Of a stretch of 64,000 nt of DNA, positions 27,017-36,613 are shown piece after piece; the first letter of the stretch is position 1, and each line of letters starts with the position of its first letter. The stretch covers positions 4,278,001-4,342,000 of the forward strand of contig NZ_CP034363.1 of the NCBI RefSeq assembly GCF_007981265.1, read 5' to 3'. The DNA is from Pantoea sp. CCBC3-3-1. Lineage in GTDB: Bacteria > Pseudomonadota > Gammaproteobacteria > Enterobacterales > Enterobacteriaceae. The position numbers and the translations under genes were made by a program. The notes under the pieces are model-generated. The model made no database searches. It saw nothing but the letters and a program-made list of their open reading frames with translations, and had not been told where the DNA came from.

Positions 27017-28167
27017 AGATAGCCGCAGAACAACGGCCACTGGCCGATTTTATTCAGACTTTTCGCCAGGAGTTACATCGCTATCCCGAATTGTCCAATC
27101 AGGAGTTTGAAACCACCGCCCGCCTGCGTGCCGTGCTGGATGAACATCAAATCCGCATTCTTAACCTACCGCTGGCAACCGGACTGGTGGCCGAAGTTGG
27201 CAAGCCAGAGGGCCCGCTGGTGGTGCTGCGCTCCGATATTGACGCGCTGCCCATTTCTGAGAAGTCCGGCGTCGCGTTCAGTTCTGAAAACCCCGGCGTG
27301 ATGCATGCCTGCGGCCATGATTTTCACGCTTCTGCGGCGCTGGGCGCGGCGATCCTGCTAAAGCGCAATGAGACGTCGTTGCCGGGGCGGATACGCATTC
27401 TGTTTCAGGCCGCGGAAGAGATTGGCCTGGGCGCACCCGCTTTGCTGGCAACCGGCGCGCTGAACAACGCCAGCGTGATTTTCGGCATCCATAACGACCC
27501 CACGCTCCCGGTTGGCGTGGTCGGCAGTAAAGCCGGGCCGCTCACCGCTGGCGTAGACCGCTTTACCATTACCGTTACCGGCAACGGCAGTCATGCTGCG
27601 CGTCCGCATGATGGCAACGATCCGATCGTGATCGCCGGGCAACTGATCGGCGCACTGCAAACGGTGATCGCCCGTAACCTGCCTTCCGCTGAAAATGCCG
27701 TGCTGTCGATCACCCAGATCCACAGCGGCACGACCTGGAACGTGATCCCTGACAGCGCCTGGCTGGAAGGGACGGTGCGTACCTTCAGTCAGTCGGCGCG
27801 CGAGCTGATTGAACGTCGCTTCCGCGAGCTGCTTAACGGATTTGGCACCGCGTTTGCCGCAGAGATTGCGCTGGACTGGCAGGCCGGGCCGCCGTCGGTT
27901 ATCAATGATGAAGCCTGGGTAGATTTCGCCCTTGAGCAGGCGCCTGCCGCAGGATTTGAAGCGAGGCGGGTGGCAGCCAGCCCCATCGGCGAGGATTTTG
28001 CTTTTTACCAGCAGCAGCTCCCCGGCGCGTTTCTGATGATTGGCTCAGGCGGCCCGTTCGCCCTGCATCATCCTGAGTTCCGTGTTGATGACCGTGCGCT
28101 GTTTCCTACGGCGGATTATCTGGCCAACCTCGCCGTGAAGGCGCTGGAGCAGCTCGCGCAGCGCTGA
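27013..28167 (+). CDS. M20 metal-dependent amidohydrolase (YxeP/HipO-like deacylase)
   Basis: 384 aa from ATG 27013, which overlaps the GNAT stop (ATGA) and gives the normal N-terminus (LRQELHRYPELS type: FRQELHRYPELSNQEFETTA). Metal and catalytic sites: RSDIDALPI, MHACGHDFHASAALGAA, FQAAEEIG and the C-terminal HHPEF His. Members remove acyl groups from N-acyl amino acids or hippurate. Next to a GNAT gene this is the classic acetylate-process-deacetylate arrangement. Confidence 0.9.
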   Translation: MKIAAEQRPLADFIQTFRQELHRYPELSNQEFETTARLRAVLDEHQIRILNLPLATGLVAEVGKPEGPLVVLRSDIDALPISEKSGVAFSSENPGVMHACGHDFHASAALGAAILLKRNETSLPGRIRILFQAAEEIGLGAPALLATGALNNASVIFGIHNDPTLPVGVVGSKAGPLTAGVDRFTITVTGNGSHAARPHDGNDPIVIAGQLIGALQTVIARNLPSAENAVLSITQIHSGTTWNVIPDSAWLEGTVRTFSQSARELIERRFRELLNGFGTAFAAEIALDWQAGPPSVINDEAWVDFALEQAPAAGFEARRVAASPIGEDFAFYQQQLPGAFLMIGSGGPFALHHPEFRVDDRALFPTADYLANLAVKALEQLAQR

Positions 28168-28183
28168 GAAATCAGGAGAGGCA

Positions 28184-29515
28184 ATGAATATTACCCATGA
28201 GCTGGCAACACGGATTGTGGAAAGTCAGCCAACGGCGACAGCCCGGGAACGCGCTCGCGCCGGTCTGCTGGATTTTATTGCGGTTACGCTGCCGGTACTG
28301 CGCGGTGAAACGGCAGACAGCGGCCTGGCGGCCCTTCAGTCGGTCTGTTTCGCCCGCGACAGCCAGACGCGCGCGCTGCTGTTGGGCTATGCCGGACACG
28401 CGCTCGACTTTGATGATTTCCATCCCGATTTTCGTGGCCATCCCGGCACGGTGATCCTGCCTGCCCTGCTGGCTTTTGCCGGAGAACATCCCTGCACGCC
28501 GGACGCGTTTCTGGATGCCTGTGTGACTGGCGTTGAGACGGCAGGAAGGCTCGGCCTGGCGGCGGGCCAGCGCCACTATCAGCAGGGATTCCATAATACC
28601 GCGACGCTCGGAACGTTGGCCGCGGCGGCGGCCATGGCGCGCCTGAGCGGAGCGAGCGTTATTCAGACAGAAATTCTGCTTGGCATTGCCGCGACCCAGG
28701 CCAGCGGATTGCGCGCCCAGTTTGGTTCAGCGGTAAAGCCGCTGCATGCCGGGCTGGCCGCGCAGGCGGCGGTGTTTGCGACAAAGCTGGCGCTCGCAGG
28801 CTTTGACGGTCAGCGCCAGGGCGTAATAGACGGATTTTTAGCGGCATGCTGTGCCGGTAGCGACCCGGATCGTCTGGTGGCCCAATGGGGAGCACCGTGG
28901 CGGATTGAGGTGCCGGGGCTGGAATTCAAGCCTTACGCTACCTGTAGCGGCACCCACAGCGCGGCCGATGCTGCACGCCAGCTGCGTGAGCGCTGGCTGG
29001 CGTCTCACGCTTCATCGCACCCGCTGGCGGAAGCCGTTGTCCGTATCGAAGTGGCTTTCCCGCCCGGGGGGGATATTGCTGCGGCCATCCGTCAGCCGGC
29101 GAACGGTATCGAAGCGCGCTTCAGTCTGGAATACGTGATTGCTTCCTGCCTGCTGTACGACGGCGTAGCGCTGGAAGACGTCGCAGAAGGCCCGGTGAAT
29201 CCAGAGATTGCCGCCCTGGCCGCACGGGTTGAACGTTGTCCCGATCCCTCGGCGCCACCGGATGAACACGATCCTTCCGCCCGCTTCCACGAGGTCAGGC
29301 TCTTTTTCGCTGACGGACAGTCATCAGGCAGCCGCGTGACGCGCCAGCAAAGCCTTAGCAAGCCGGTCGATTTGGTTAAGAAGCTGCAAAGCTGTCTGGC
29401 CGGCGCTTCCGTTGCTGAGCGCCAGCATATCGTTGCGCTGTGCGAATTGCGGACTCAGGATGCGTTGTCCGGGCTGATAAAGCTGTTGGACGAAAGGCTA
29501 CGTCCGCTGCACTGA
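28184..29515 (+). CDS. MmgE/PrpD-family protein (YxeQ-like)
   Basis: 443 aa. Family marks: GHALDFDDFHPDFRGHPGT near residues 68-86 and FKPYATCSGTHSAADAA near residue 250. MmgE/PrpD proteins are dehydratases (2-methylcitrate dehydratase, cis-aconitate decarboxylase relatives). B. subtilis YxeQ, of the yxe operon, is in the same family. It lies 16 nt after the M20 gene, with a Shine-Dalgarno AGGAGAGG. Its 3' end overlaps the 3' end of the opposite-strand molybdoenzyme gene by 61 nt. Confidence 0.85.
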   Translation: MNITHELATRIVESQPTATARERARAGLLDFIAVTLPVLRGETADSGLAALQSVCFARDSQTRALLLGYAGHALDFDDFHPDFRGHPGTVILPALLAFAGEHPCTPDAFLDACVTGVETAGRLGLAAGQRHYQQGFHNTATLGTLAAAAAMARLSGASVIQTEILLGIAATQASGLRAQFGSAVKPLHAGLAAQAAVFATKLALAGFDGQRQGVIDGFLAACCAGSDPDRLVAQWGAPWRIEVPGLEFKPYATCSGTHSAADAARQLRERWLASHASSHPLAEAVVRIEVAFPPGGDIAAAIRQPANGIEARFSLEYVIASCLLYDGVALEDVAEGPVNPEIAALAARVERCPDPSAPPDEHDPSARFHEVRLFFADGQSSGSRVTRQQSLSKPVDLVKKLQSCLAGASVAERQHIVALCELRTQDALSGLIKLLDERLRPLH

Positions 29516-31824
29516 GCCTGTACTTCCTTTAATCCAGAAATTCGCGGCGGCGTAAATGCCCGCACCGCTGGCGCTACCCTGTCGTATCGCCGCACCTGGA
29601 CAACGGTAATCTGCCCGGTGCAACCCTGGCTCAGGGAAGAGGTTCCCGCATCCCGCGTCAGTACATTGGGATTGCCGTGCCGGCACTGCGGTTTGTCAGC
29701 CAGCGGATCGACCGGATCGTACCAGGCACCGGTAGGCAGCTGTACCACGCCGGTTCTCACCTGCCGACTCAGCTGTACACAGGCCAGCACCGAGCCTCGC
29801 TGATTAAAAATTTCGACAACATCACCCTCACCAATGCCCTTTTGCTGCGCGTCATCTGGATGCATGCGGCACACTTCGCGGCCTTCACGCTTCTGGCTCA
29901 CGCTGTAGCGGCCAAAATCGAGCTGGCTGTGAAGACGGGAAGCGGGCTGATTGGCAAGCAGCCAGAACGGGTGCGCGTCATCCGGTTTTTGTACCGGCTC
30001 CAGCCAGACGGGATGGCCAGGGCAGTCGGCGTAGTGAAAACCGGCAAGCCGTGCGGAGTAGATTTCGATCTTTCCGCTCGGCGTCGGTAAAGGGGAATGC
30101 TGCGGATCGGCACGGAAATTTCGCAGCAGCCTGCCGCCGTCTTCGGTTTGCGGCAGTTCCAGTACACCTTGCTGCCAAAAAGTATCAAAGTCCGGCACGT
30201 TAACTGCAATATCCTGCAATTTCGCCCGCATTTGTTGATAAAGATGCGCCAGCCACTGCCTTGCCGAGCGGCCTTCGGTAAAAGCCTGCTCTTTCCCCAG
30301 TCGCCGGGCGAGTTCGCTGAAAATGGTGTAATCGTCTTTCGCTTCGCCATAGGGCTGCGCCACCGGCTGCATAGCTATCAGGTGGCGATCCGTTGGTGCG
30401 CCGCCAACGTCTTCCCGCTCCAGCGTCATCGTGGCCGGAAAAACAATATCCGCATGACGGGCCGTCGCGGTCCACGCCACCTCATGCACAATCAGCGTAT
30501 CAAGCTTGCTGAATGCCCGCCGCAGACGCGCCAGATCCTGATGATGATGAAAAGGATTACCGCCCGCCCACCACGCCAGTTTGATATGGGGATAGGTCAG
30601 ATGGCGGCCGTTATAGTGAAATTTTTCGCCCGGATGCAGCAGCATATCGGCGATGCTGGCGACCGGGATCAGCCGGTCAATGCCGTTTTTGCCCTGCGGC
30701 AACGCGGGAAAGCTGACGCGGTTATGATGCTTGCCGTAATGCCCCAGCGCACCAAGCGCATAGGAAAAACCGCCGCCGGGCAGGCCTGGCTGCCCCAGCG
30801 CTGCCGCCAGCACCAGACCGAGCCAGACCGGCTGTTCACCATGCTCCGCGCGCTGAAGCGAGTGTGCCACGCTGATAATCGTCCGTTTGCCGTGCAGCTG
30901 TTCCGCCAGCGCTTCAATCTTTTCCGCCGTGATGCCGCAGATCGCTGCGGCCCAGGCCGCATCACGCACCTGTCCATCTTCTTCGCCGTTGAGGTAAGCC
31001 ACCAGCGTTTCCCAGCCTGTGCAGTAGCGGGCCAGGAAGGATTCATCACTCCAGCCGCGCTGGTAAAGCGTACTCAGCAGCGCCAGGATCAGCGCCGCAT
31101 CGGTGCCGGGACATATCGCCAGCCATTCCCCCTGCGCCTCTTCCGGTAAATCGCTTTGCAATGGACTGACTGAGATAAACCTTGTGCCGCGTGCCGCAGC
31201 CTGCTGCATAAACCCTCGCTCGGTGTGCTCGCTCAATCCGCCACTTGCGACCTGGGAATTTTTCAATGCGAGGCCGCCAAAAGAGAGCACGACTTCCGTA
31301 TGTTGAGCTATCTCCTTCCAACTGACGCCACGACGGGCGATCTCGTTCATGTCGCCAACGATGTGCGGCAGAATGACTGAAGCCGCGCCGGAACTGTAGC
31401 TGTTCACCGAGCGAACATAGCCGCCGATGGTGGTATTGAGAAAGCGATGCACCTGGCTTTGCGCATGGTGGAAACGTCCGGCGCTCGACCAGCCATAGGA
31501 TCCGCCAAATACCGCTTCCGGGCCGCCTTCGTCAGCGACCCGCTTCAGTTCCTTCGCGGCCAGCGCGTAAGCGTCTTCCCAACTGACAGCGATATACTCA
31601 TCCGCGCCACGACGCGCGTCGGGACCGGGGCCGTTTTCCAGCCAGCCACGACGCACGCAGGGCATTGCCACCCGCACAGGATGACTCAGGACATTTTCAA
31701 AATTCTGCAACAGCGGGCTGGGATCGGGATCGCCGCTGAAGGGAACGATGGTCAGACGATCGTTTTCACGGCGCGCGCTAAACGCACCCCAGTGTGAGCT
31801 GTGCATCGCGCGGGTCACGGACAT
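29455..31824 (-). CDS. Molybdopterin-dependent oxidoreductase, BisC/DMSO-reductase family
   Basis: 789 aa, close to biotin sulfoxide reductase BisC of E. coli. The likely Mo-ligand Ser is in the SYSSGAAS segment near residues 143-147, and bis-MGD-binding regions are visible (GEWLAICPGTDAAL, FSYALGALGHYGKHHN, CTGQITVVQVRR). There is no Tat or Sec signal (MSVTRAMHSSHWGAFSARRE), so it is cytoplasmic like BisC. BisC-type enzymes reduce S- or N-oxides. It fits a cluster handling thioether substrates and their sulfoxides, but the true substrate is unknown. Its end overlaps the MmgE/PrpD gene tail to tail. Confidence 0.88.
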   Translation of the reverse strand: MSVTRAMHSSHWGAFSARRENDRLTIVPFSGDPDPSPLLQNFENVLSHPVRVAMPCVRRGWLENGPGPDARRGADEYIAVSWEDAYALAAKELKRVADEGGPEAVFGGSYGWSSAGRFHHAQSQVHRFLNTTIGGYVRSVNSYSSGAASVILPHIVGDMNEIARRGVSWKEIAQHTEVVLSFGGLALKNSQVASGGLSEHTERGFMQQAAARGTRFISVSPLQSDLPEEAQGEWLAICPGTDAALILALLSTLYQRGWSDESFLARYCTGWETLVAYLNGEEDGQVRDAAWAAAICGITAEKIEALAEQLHGKRTIISVAHSLQRAEHGEQPVWLGLVLAAALGQPGLPGGGFSYALGALGHYGKHHNRVSFPALPQGKNGIDRLIPVASIADMLLHPGEKFHYNGRHLTYPHIKLAWWAGGNPFHHHQDLARLRRAFSKLDTLIVHEVAWTATARHADIVFPATMTLEREDVGGAPTDRHLIAMQPVAQPYGEAKDDYTIFSELARRLGKEQAFTEGRSARQWLAHLYQQMRAKLQDIAVNVPDFDTFWQQGVLELPQTEDGGRLLRNFRADPQHSPLPTPSGKIEIYSARLAGFHYADCPGHPVWLEPVQKPDDAHPFWLLANQPASRLHSQLDFGRYSVSQKREGREVCRMHPDDAQQKGIGEGDVVEIFNQRGSVLACVQLSRQVRTGVVQLPTGAWYDPVDPLADKPQCRHGNPNVLTRDAGTSSLSQGCTGQITVVQVRRYDRVAPAVRAFTPPRISGLKEVQAQCSGRSLSSNSFISPDNAS

Positions 31825-31852
31825 GGAAAATTTCCTGATGAGTAGAGGACAA

Positions 31853-32614
31853 TTAAAGCACCGTGGCTAAAAAGTTTTTTACGCGAGGATTTTGCGCACT
31901 ATCCAGCACCTGCGCCGTAGGGCCACTGGCAATGATTCGGCCCTCCTCCATAAACACGATATTGTCGGCGACTTCGCGGGCAAAGCCGATTTCGTGCGTG
32001 ACGATCACCATGGTGATGCCGGAGTGCGCCAGCTTCTGGATCACCTGAAGCACTTCGCCAACCAGTTCAGGATCCAGCGCCGACGTCGGCTCATCGAACA
32101 GCATCACTTCCGGATCCATTGCCAGCGCACGGGCAATGGCGACGCGCTGCTGCTGGCCACCAGAGAGTTCCGAGGGCCAGTCGTTTTCGCGGCCGCTCAG
32201 CCCAACCTGCTTCAGCAGCGCACGCCCTTTCGCTTCCGCCTGCTGCCGGGAAAGTTTTTTCACCCGCATCGGCGCATCAATAATGTTCTGCAAAATCGTC
32301 CGGTGTGGAAACAGATTGAACTGCTGAAACACCATGCCAATCTGACTACGCTGTACGGCAATCTGCCTGCTGTTTAACTCATGCAGCAGCTGGCCTTTTT
32401 GCTGATAGCCAACCAGATCGTTACCGATACGGATGGTGCCGCCATCCAGCTTTTCCAGATGATTGATGCAGCGCAGCAGCGTCGATTTTCCCGAACCGGA
32501 CGGGCCAAGAATGGTAGTGACCGAGCCTGCCGGAATATCAAGATCGATCCCGTCAAGGATAGTCACGCCGGAAAAGCGTTTGGTTACTTTACGCAATGCG
32601 ATCGCTTCAGCCAT
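31853..32614 (-). CDS. Amino-acid ABC transporter ATP-binding protein
   Basis: 253 aa. Walker [10 protein letters not shown], signature [15 protein letters not shown], Walker [15 protein letters not shown], and the H-loop ([14 protein letters not shown]). It belongs to the polar amino acid group (GlnQ/YxeO/TcyC-like). The start overlaps the permease stop by 8 nt. It forms one unit with the two genes upstream, the order being binding protein - permease - ATPase. Confidence 0.95.
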   Translation of the reverse strand: MAEAIALRKVTKRFSGVTILDGIDLDIPAGSVTTILGPSGSGKSTLLRCINHLEKLDGGTIRIGNDLVGYQQKGQLLHELNSRQIAVQRSQIGMVFQQFNLFPHRTILQNIIDAPMRVKKLSRQQAEAKGRALLKQVGLSGRENDWPSELSGGQQQRVAIARALAMDPEVMLFDEPTSALDPELVGEVLQVIQKLAHSGITMVIVTHEIGFAREVADNIVFMEEGRIIASGPTAQVLDSAQNPRVKNFLATVL

Positions 32615-33518
32615 TGCTCACTCTCCCTTCTTCCACTGCAAAAGGCGTACGCTTAAACCATTCACGCTTCTCGCGGCGGGTGACGCCTCGCGCAAAATAA
32701 CGCTCGACATAGTACTGTCCGACGGAAAGCACTGAGGTCAGCAGCAGATACCACAGCGTGGCGACCAGCAGCAGTGGGATCACCTGATAGGTACGCTGAT
32801 AGATAATCTGCGCGGAAAACAGCACATCCTGTAAGGAGATCACCGACACCACCGCGGTGGTTTTTAACTGGCCGATGATTTCGTTACCCGCGGGCGGCAA
32901 AATAGCGCGCATCGCCTGCGGCAGAACGGTATAGCGGAAAATTTCGGTTGGGCGGTAGCCCAGCGCTTTTGCTGCTTCAAGCTGACCATTTCCCACGCTC
33001 TGGATCCCGGCACGCACAATTTCCGCTGCATACGCGGCCTGATGCATCACCAGCGCAATGACTGCGGCGCTAAACGGGCTGATTAGCGCGTTTGCGGAAG
33101 CGCTCCACAGCTCACCCACGCCCGGTAACGATAGCGAAATGTTGGGATAGAGCGCGGCGATGTTGTACCAGAGAAACAGCTGCACCAGCATCGGTACACC
33201 ACGGAAAAACCACGTATAAGCCCAGCTGACGCTGCTCAGCACCGGGTTAGAAGAGAGGCGCATCAGCGCCAGCACCGTGCCGCCGGTAAAGCCCAGCACG
33301 ACCGAAATCAGCGTCAGTTGCAGCGTCATCAGCACGCCGTCGATAATCGACTGCTCGGTAAAGCTGTTAGCAATCACCTGCCATTCAAAGCGCGGGTTTT
33401 GCACCATCGAATTGACCGCCGCTGCCAGCAACAGCACCACAACCAGGGCGCTGATCCAGCGGCCGTAGTAGCGCTTACTCACAATGCGCAGTGAATCGGG
33501 ATCCTGTTCTGCTTTCAT
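32607..33518 (-). CDS. Amino-acid ABC transporter permease
   Basis: 303 aa. HisM/GlnP-type permease with about five transmembrane helices and the EAA loop [27 protein letters not shown] near residue 185. It is longer than usual at the N-terminus (about 40 residues before the first helix). Overlaps the binding-protein gene by 4 nt (ATGA). Confidence 0.94.
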   Translation of the reverse strand: MKAEQDPDSLRIVSKRYYGRWISALVVVLLLAAAVNSMVQNPRFEWQVIANSFTEQSIIDGVLMTLQLTLISVVLGFTGGTVLALMRLSSNPVLSSVSWAYTWFFRGVPMLVQLFLWYNIAALYPNISLSLPGVGELWSASANALISPFSAAVIALVMHQAAYAAEIVRAGIQSVGNGQLEAAKALGYRPTEIFRYTVLPQAMRAILPPAGNEIIGQLKTTAVVSVISLQDVLFSAQIIYQRTYQVIPLLLVATLWYLLLTSVLSVGQYYVERYFARGVTRREKREWFKRTPFAVEEGRVSNG

Positions 33519-34408
33519 TTGAAGATATCCTGATTGCGTCGCGCTTCGGTCACCGCACCGTAACCGATTGACCAGTGGTCGAGGATTTTCTGATAGCTGC
33601 CATCTTTAATCAGCGAATTCAGCGCGGCCTGTACGGCGGGTTCCAGCGGTGAATCTTTCGCGAAGGCGACCGAGACCGGGGCATCATCCACGTGAATTTG
33701 TCCGCGCATTACCAGCGCAGGAACCTGACTGACCTGATAAGTCAGCCCTTCATAAGGGCCAAAGAACATCGGCACGCGGCCACTGACCACGGCCTGTACG
33801 CCCGCTGGCCGATCCGGAAAGACCGCGACGTTGATTGCAGGTTTACCTGCCGCCACGCATGCCTTGCTCGCCTCGTCCAGACGCGTAAGCTGAGTGGTTC
33901 CGGCCCCGCCGCCAATCTGCTGGCCGCAAACGTCCTGCAAAGAAGTGAAAGGCTTAATGTTGGCCTCTTTGCGGGCGATCACCCCAAGGCGGGACGCGTT
34001 AAAATAGCCAATAAAATCGACCTGCGAGAGGCGCGCTTTGGTGGCGTTGATATTAGAGAGCGCCACGTCGTAGCGACCCGACTTCAGGCCTGGAATAATG
34101 TTGTCGAAGCCGCCGGTATCCTGCCAGTGCACCGGAATCCCCAGCCGTTCGCCAACGGCGTTCATCACGTCAATTTCACGTCCTGCCAGTGTCCGGTTAT
34201 CTTCTTTATAAAAGGTAGTTGGCGGCGTGTTCGGGTTGGTGCCGGCGATGAGATAACCGCGCTTCACGATATCCGCCGGGAGCTGGCTTTTTAGCTGGCT
34301 GTCAGCCGTCACATGCAGCGTGCTGGAGGTGGGTACATTCTGTTCAGCGGCCTGGACGACACAGCTTCCTGCCATCAGCAGCGGAAACAGCCATTTAGAT
34401 ATTTTCAT
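33515..34408 (-). CDS. Amino-acid ABC transporter periplasmic binding protein
   Basis: 297 aa from ATG 34408 (MKISKWLFPLLMAGSCVVQA), chosen for the Shine-Dalgarno AGGAGAAAGGG; an open frame runs further upstream but without such a site. Signal peptide, then a type 3 solute-binding domain (DIVKRGYLIAGTNPNTPPTTF; YFNASRLGVIARKEAN; QKILDHWSIGYGA). The Cys in the signal region (GSC) is a possible lipobox, weak. Likely imports an amino acid or sulfur amino-acid adduct. Confidence 0.93.
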   Translation of the reverse strand: MKISKWLFPLLMAGSCVVQAAEQNVPTSSTLHVTADSQLKSQLPADIVKRGYLIAGTNPNTPPTTFYKEDNRTLAGREIDVMNAVGERLGIPVHWQDTGGFDNIIPGLKSGRYDVALSNINATKARLSQVDFIGYFNASRLGVIARKEANIKPFTSLQDVCGQQIGGGAGTTQLTRLDEASKACVAAGKPAINVAVFPDRPAGVQAVVSGRVPMFFGPYEGLTYQVSQVPALVMRGQIHVDDAPVSVAFAKDSPLEPAVQAALNSLIKDGSYQKILDHWSIGYGAVTEARRNQDIFK

Positions 34409-34692
34409 TGGTACCCTTTCTCCTGAAAAAAAATAAAAGCCGCGCAACAAGGTGGCGGAAAGCATTGCAGGTTGGTTAACGCTTCGGCCATTCTGTCTGA
34501 AGCCGCAGAAGCAGGGCAAATGCGAAAAAAAGATAAGCTTTACCAAATAAAATGTAAGTTGAAAAAAAAGAGCGTGTGGTGACACAAAAGCCCGGACGGT
34601 GCTACTATCCCGCCAGCGGCACCTAATCGGAAATAGCGCGTCGCGGGCGAAGTTAATTAAAACGGACTGCTGCTTAACAAGGATGATACATA

Positions 34693-36000
34693 ATGAAATA
34701 CGCCACCCTTCCCTTTAATCAAAATAAAAACGGCTGGCTGAATAAAGAAGCTAAACCCCATCCGGCATTAAGCGCGAATATTACCGCAGACTGGGTAGTC
34801 ATCGGCTGCGGCTTTGCCGGGCTGGCTTTTGCCCGCCGGGTGGCAAGCCTGCATCCTGACTGGCATATTGTGGTGGTTGATGCGGAATGCGCGGGCGAAA
34901 GCGCTTCCGCAAGGAATTCCGGTTTTATTATTGGCCTGCCGCATAATATCGGCAGCTCGACGGCGGAATTAAAAAAAGCGCAGGCTTATCGCTCGCTGTT
35001 ACAGGAAGGCATTCAGCAGCTGGCATCGATCGTAGAGCAGCATAAGATCGCCTGTGACTGGGAAAACGTCGGCAAGTACCACTGCCAGGTTGATGCCATC
35101 AATGAACGCCTGTTGCGGGAATACACCGATAACCTGGACGCGATGGGTGAAACCTATCAGATGCTTGATGCCAACGAACTGGCACAAACGCTGGGCACCC
35201 GGTTTTATCAAAAAGGCATTTATACGCCCGGCGCGATTCTGGTGAATCCGGCCAGCCTGACCCTTGGTCTGGCCGCGAGTCTGCCAGATAACGTCACGCT
35301 GTATGACAACACGCCGGTTATGAAGATTGAGCACGGCCAGCCGATGCGGGTGATTACGCCCCACGGCATTATCACCGCACCTAAAGTGATGCTGGCAACC
35401 AATGCCCTTTCCCGCGAGCTTTCTCCTGTCACCAGCCGTCAGGCTGCAATGGCGACCTTTGCCAGCCTTACCGCACCGCTCAGCGCAGAACAGCGTCAGC
35501 GCCTGCCCGCAATGCAAAGCTGGGGACTGACGCCGGTCAACGCGATTGCAGGTGCCAGCGTGCGCTACACGCACGATCATCGTTTAATGATCCGCCAGCA
35601 TGTTACGCCCGCGCTGAACGGCAGCGTGACCGCTACCCAAACCTGGCAGGCGACCTTGCAGCATCGCAATATGCTTCATCGCCTCTGGCCGCAGCTTACC
35701 GATGTGGCGTTTACGCATACCTGGTCCGGCACCATTAGCGTAACGCGAAACGGCGCGCCGGTATGGGGAGCGATCGGGCCTGCGCTTTATACCGCCAGCG
35801 GCTGCAACGGCGCGGGCATTTCCAAGCAAACCATTGCCGGATCGCTGCTGGCGGATTATGCGTTGGGTCAGGATAACCCGCTGATTGCGCCCATGCTGGG
35901 ACTGGGCGAAGCCAGCTATCTGCCGCCGTCGCCCGTGCTGGATGCAGCCATTGGCTTGTCGCTGCTTAAAGAGCGCTGGCTCGGCAGGCGCGAAGCCTGA
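34693..36000 (+). CDS. FAD-dependent oxidoreductase (DAO/PuuB family)
   Basis: 435 aa. DAO-type Rossmann fold: DWVVIGCGFAGLAFARRV near residues 34-51 and SGFIIGLPHNIGSS just after; C-terminal FAD-binding NGAGISKQTIAGSLLADYALG. The sequence resembles gamma-glutamylputrescine oxidoreductase and related amine oxidases. Shine-Dalgarno AAGGA. It is divergent from the ABC operon. Possibly oxidises an N-substituted amino acid from the same pathway. Confidence 0.85.
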   Translation: MKYATLPFNQNKNGWLNKEAKPHPALSANITADWVVIGCGFAGLAFARRVASLHPDWHIVVVDAECAGESASARNSGFIIGLPHNIGSSTAELKKAQAYRSLLQEGIQQLASIVEQHKIACDWENVGKYHCQVDAINERLLREYTDNLDAMGETYQMLDANELAQTLGTRFYQKGIYTPGAILVNPASLTLGLAASLPDNVTLYDNTPVMKIEHGQPMRVITPHGIITAPKVMLATNALSRELSPVTSRQAAMATFASLTAPLSAEQRQRLPAMQSWGLTPVNAIAGASVRYTHDHRLMIRQHVTPALNGSVTATQTWQATLQHRNMLHRLWPQLTDVAFTHTWSGTISVTRNGAPVWGAIGPALYTASGCNGAGISKQTIAGSLLADYALGQDNPLIAPMLGLGEASYLPPSPVLDAAIGLSLLKERWLGRREA

Positions 36001-36016
36001 TGGTGCATTTTTGCTG

Positions 36017-36370
36017 CTAAAATGCCTGTCCAGTGCGCCAGGCAATGATCTTGCAGGCCAGGCACAACATGATCTTACGCAGCGGCGACGGCACGCCTTG
36101 CGTACACATTGGGCGGTGCAGCTCCAGCGGGAAGATCACTGCCAGCACCCAGATGAATATCAATATACTGGTGGTGAAATTCCGGCTGCTGGGCATTGAT
36201 ATCGCGCGTTTCGCCTTCCATCACGTTAAAGAAAATCGCCTCGCCCTGAATTTCATATTTCCCTGCCGCCAGCGTTTGCGGATTATGTTGCTGAATGGTC
36301 TGCAAAGTACGGCGGATCACCGCCGGATAAAGCGGGTTTGTGCTGCAAGGGTAAGGGTATCAATGATCAT
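36017..36370 (-). pseudogene. YhcH/YjgK/YiaL-family protein, internally deleted and frameshifted
   Basis: Begins MIIDTLTLAAQ and then needs a 1-nt shift to continue as NPLYPAVIRRTLQTIQQHNP and on to EFHHQYIDIHL. The middle of the protein is then missing, and the last part (VIFPLELHRPMCTQGVPSPL ... WRTGQAF) resumes in another frame. This matches the first and last parts of a TabA/YhcH-like protein of about 150 aa. The family acts in sugar-acid or sialate metabolism (cupin-like). Confidence 0.75.
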
Positions 36371-36599
36371 AACGCTGCTCCGTTTCTGGCTGAAGGGGGG
36401 TCACTGCCGGTGCTGATGTCGATACTTCCCGGCCTGAAGCTGCCGCAGGGACAGAGGCTGCACGCGTTGAAGGCGCACGTGTCCCCACTGCCCTTGAGGC
36501 TGGTGCCTGTAGCAGGCTGAAGCAGTTAGCCAGCGCCGTGCCGACCGGGGATTTTCCTGTGCCGGAAATGCCCATTAAAATGATGCAAAGTCCCGCCAT
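36360..36599 (-). pseudogene. Gluconokinase (IdnK/GntK-type) remnant
   Basis: Starts at ATG 36599 after a good GGAGGA site, with MAGLCIILMGISGTGKSPVG, the P-loop N-terminus of gluconokinase. After ALA the frame becomes low-complexity (SRAVGTRAPSTRAASVPAAA) and shows no kinase sequence; it ends after about 79 codons where the family needs about 175. The core of the gene has been lost. It sits 14 nt downstream of idnO, so it was part of an idn operon. Confidence 0.8.
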
Positions 36600-36613
36600 A
36601 TCTTCCTCCGTTA

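Noticed and set aside
30097..31149. 350-codon plus-strand frame inside the molybdoenzyme gene
   Set aside because: High-GC antisense frame; no recognisable motif and the opposite strand is a full BisC-like protein.
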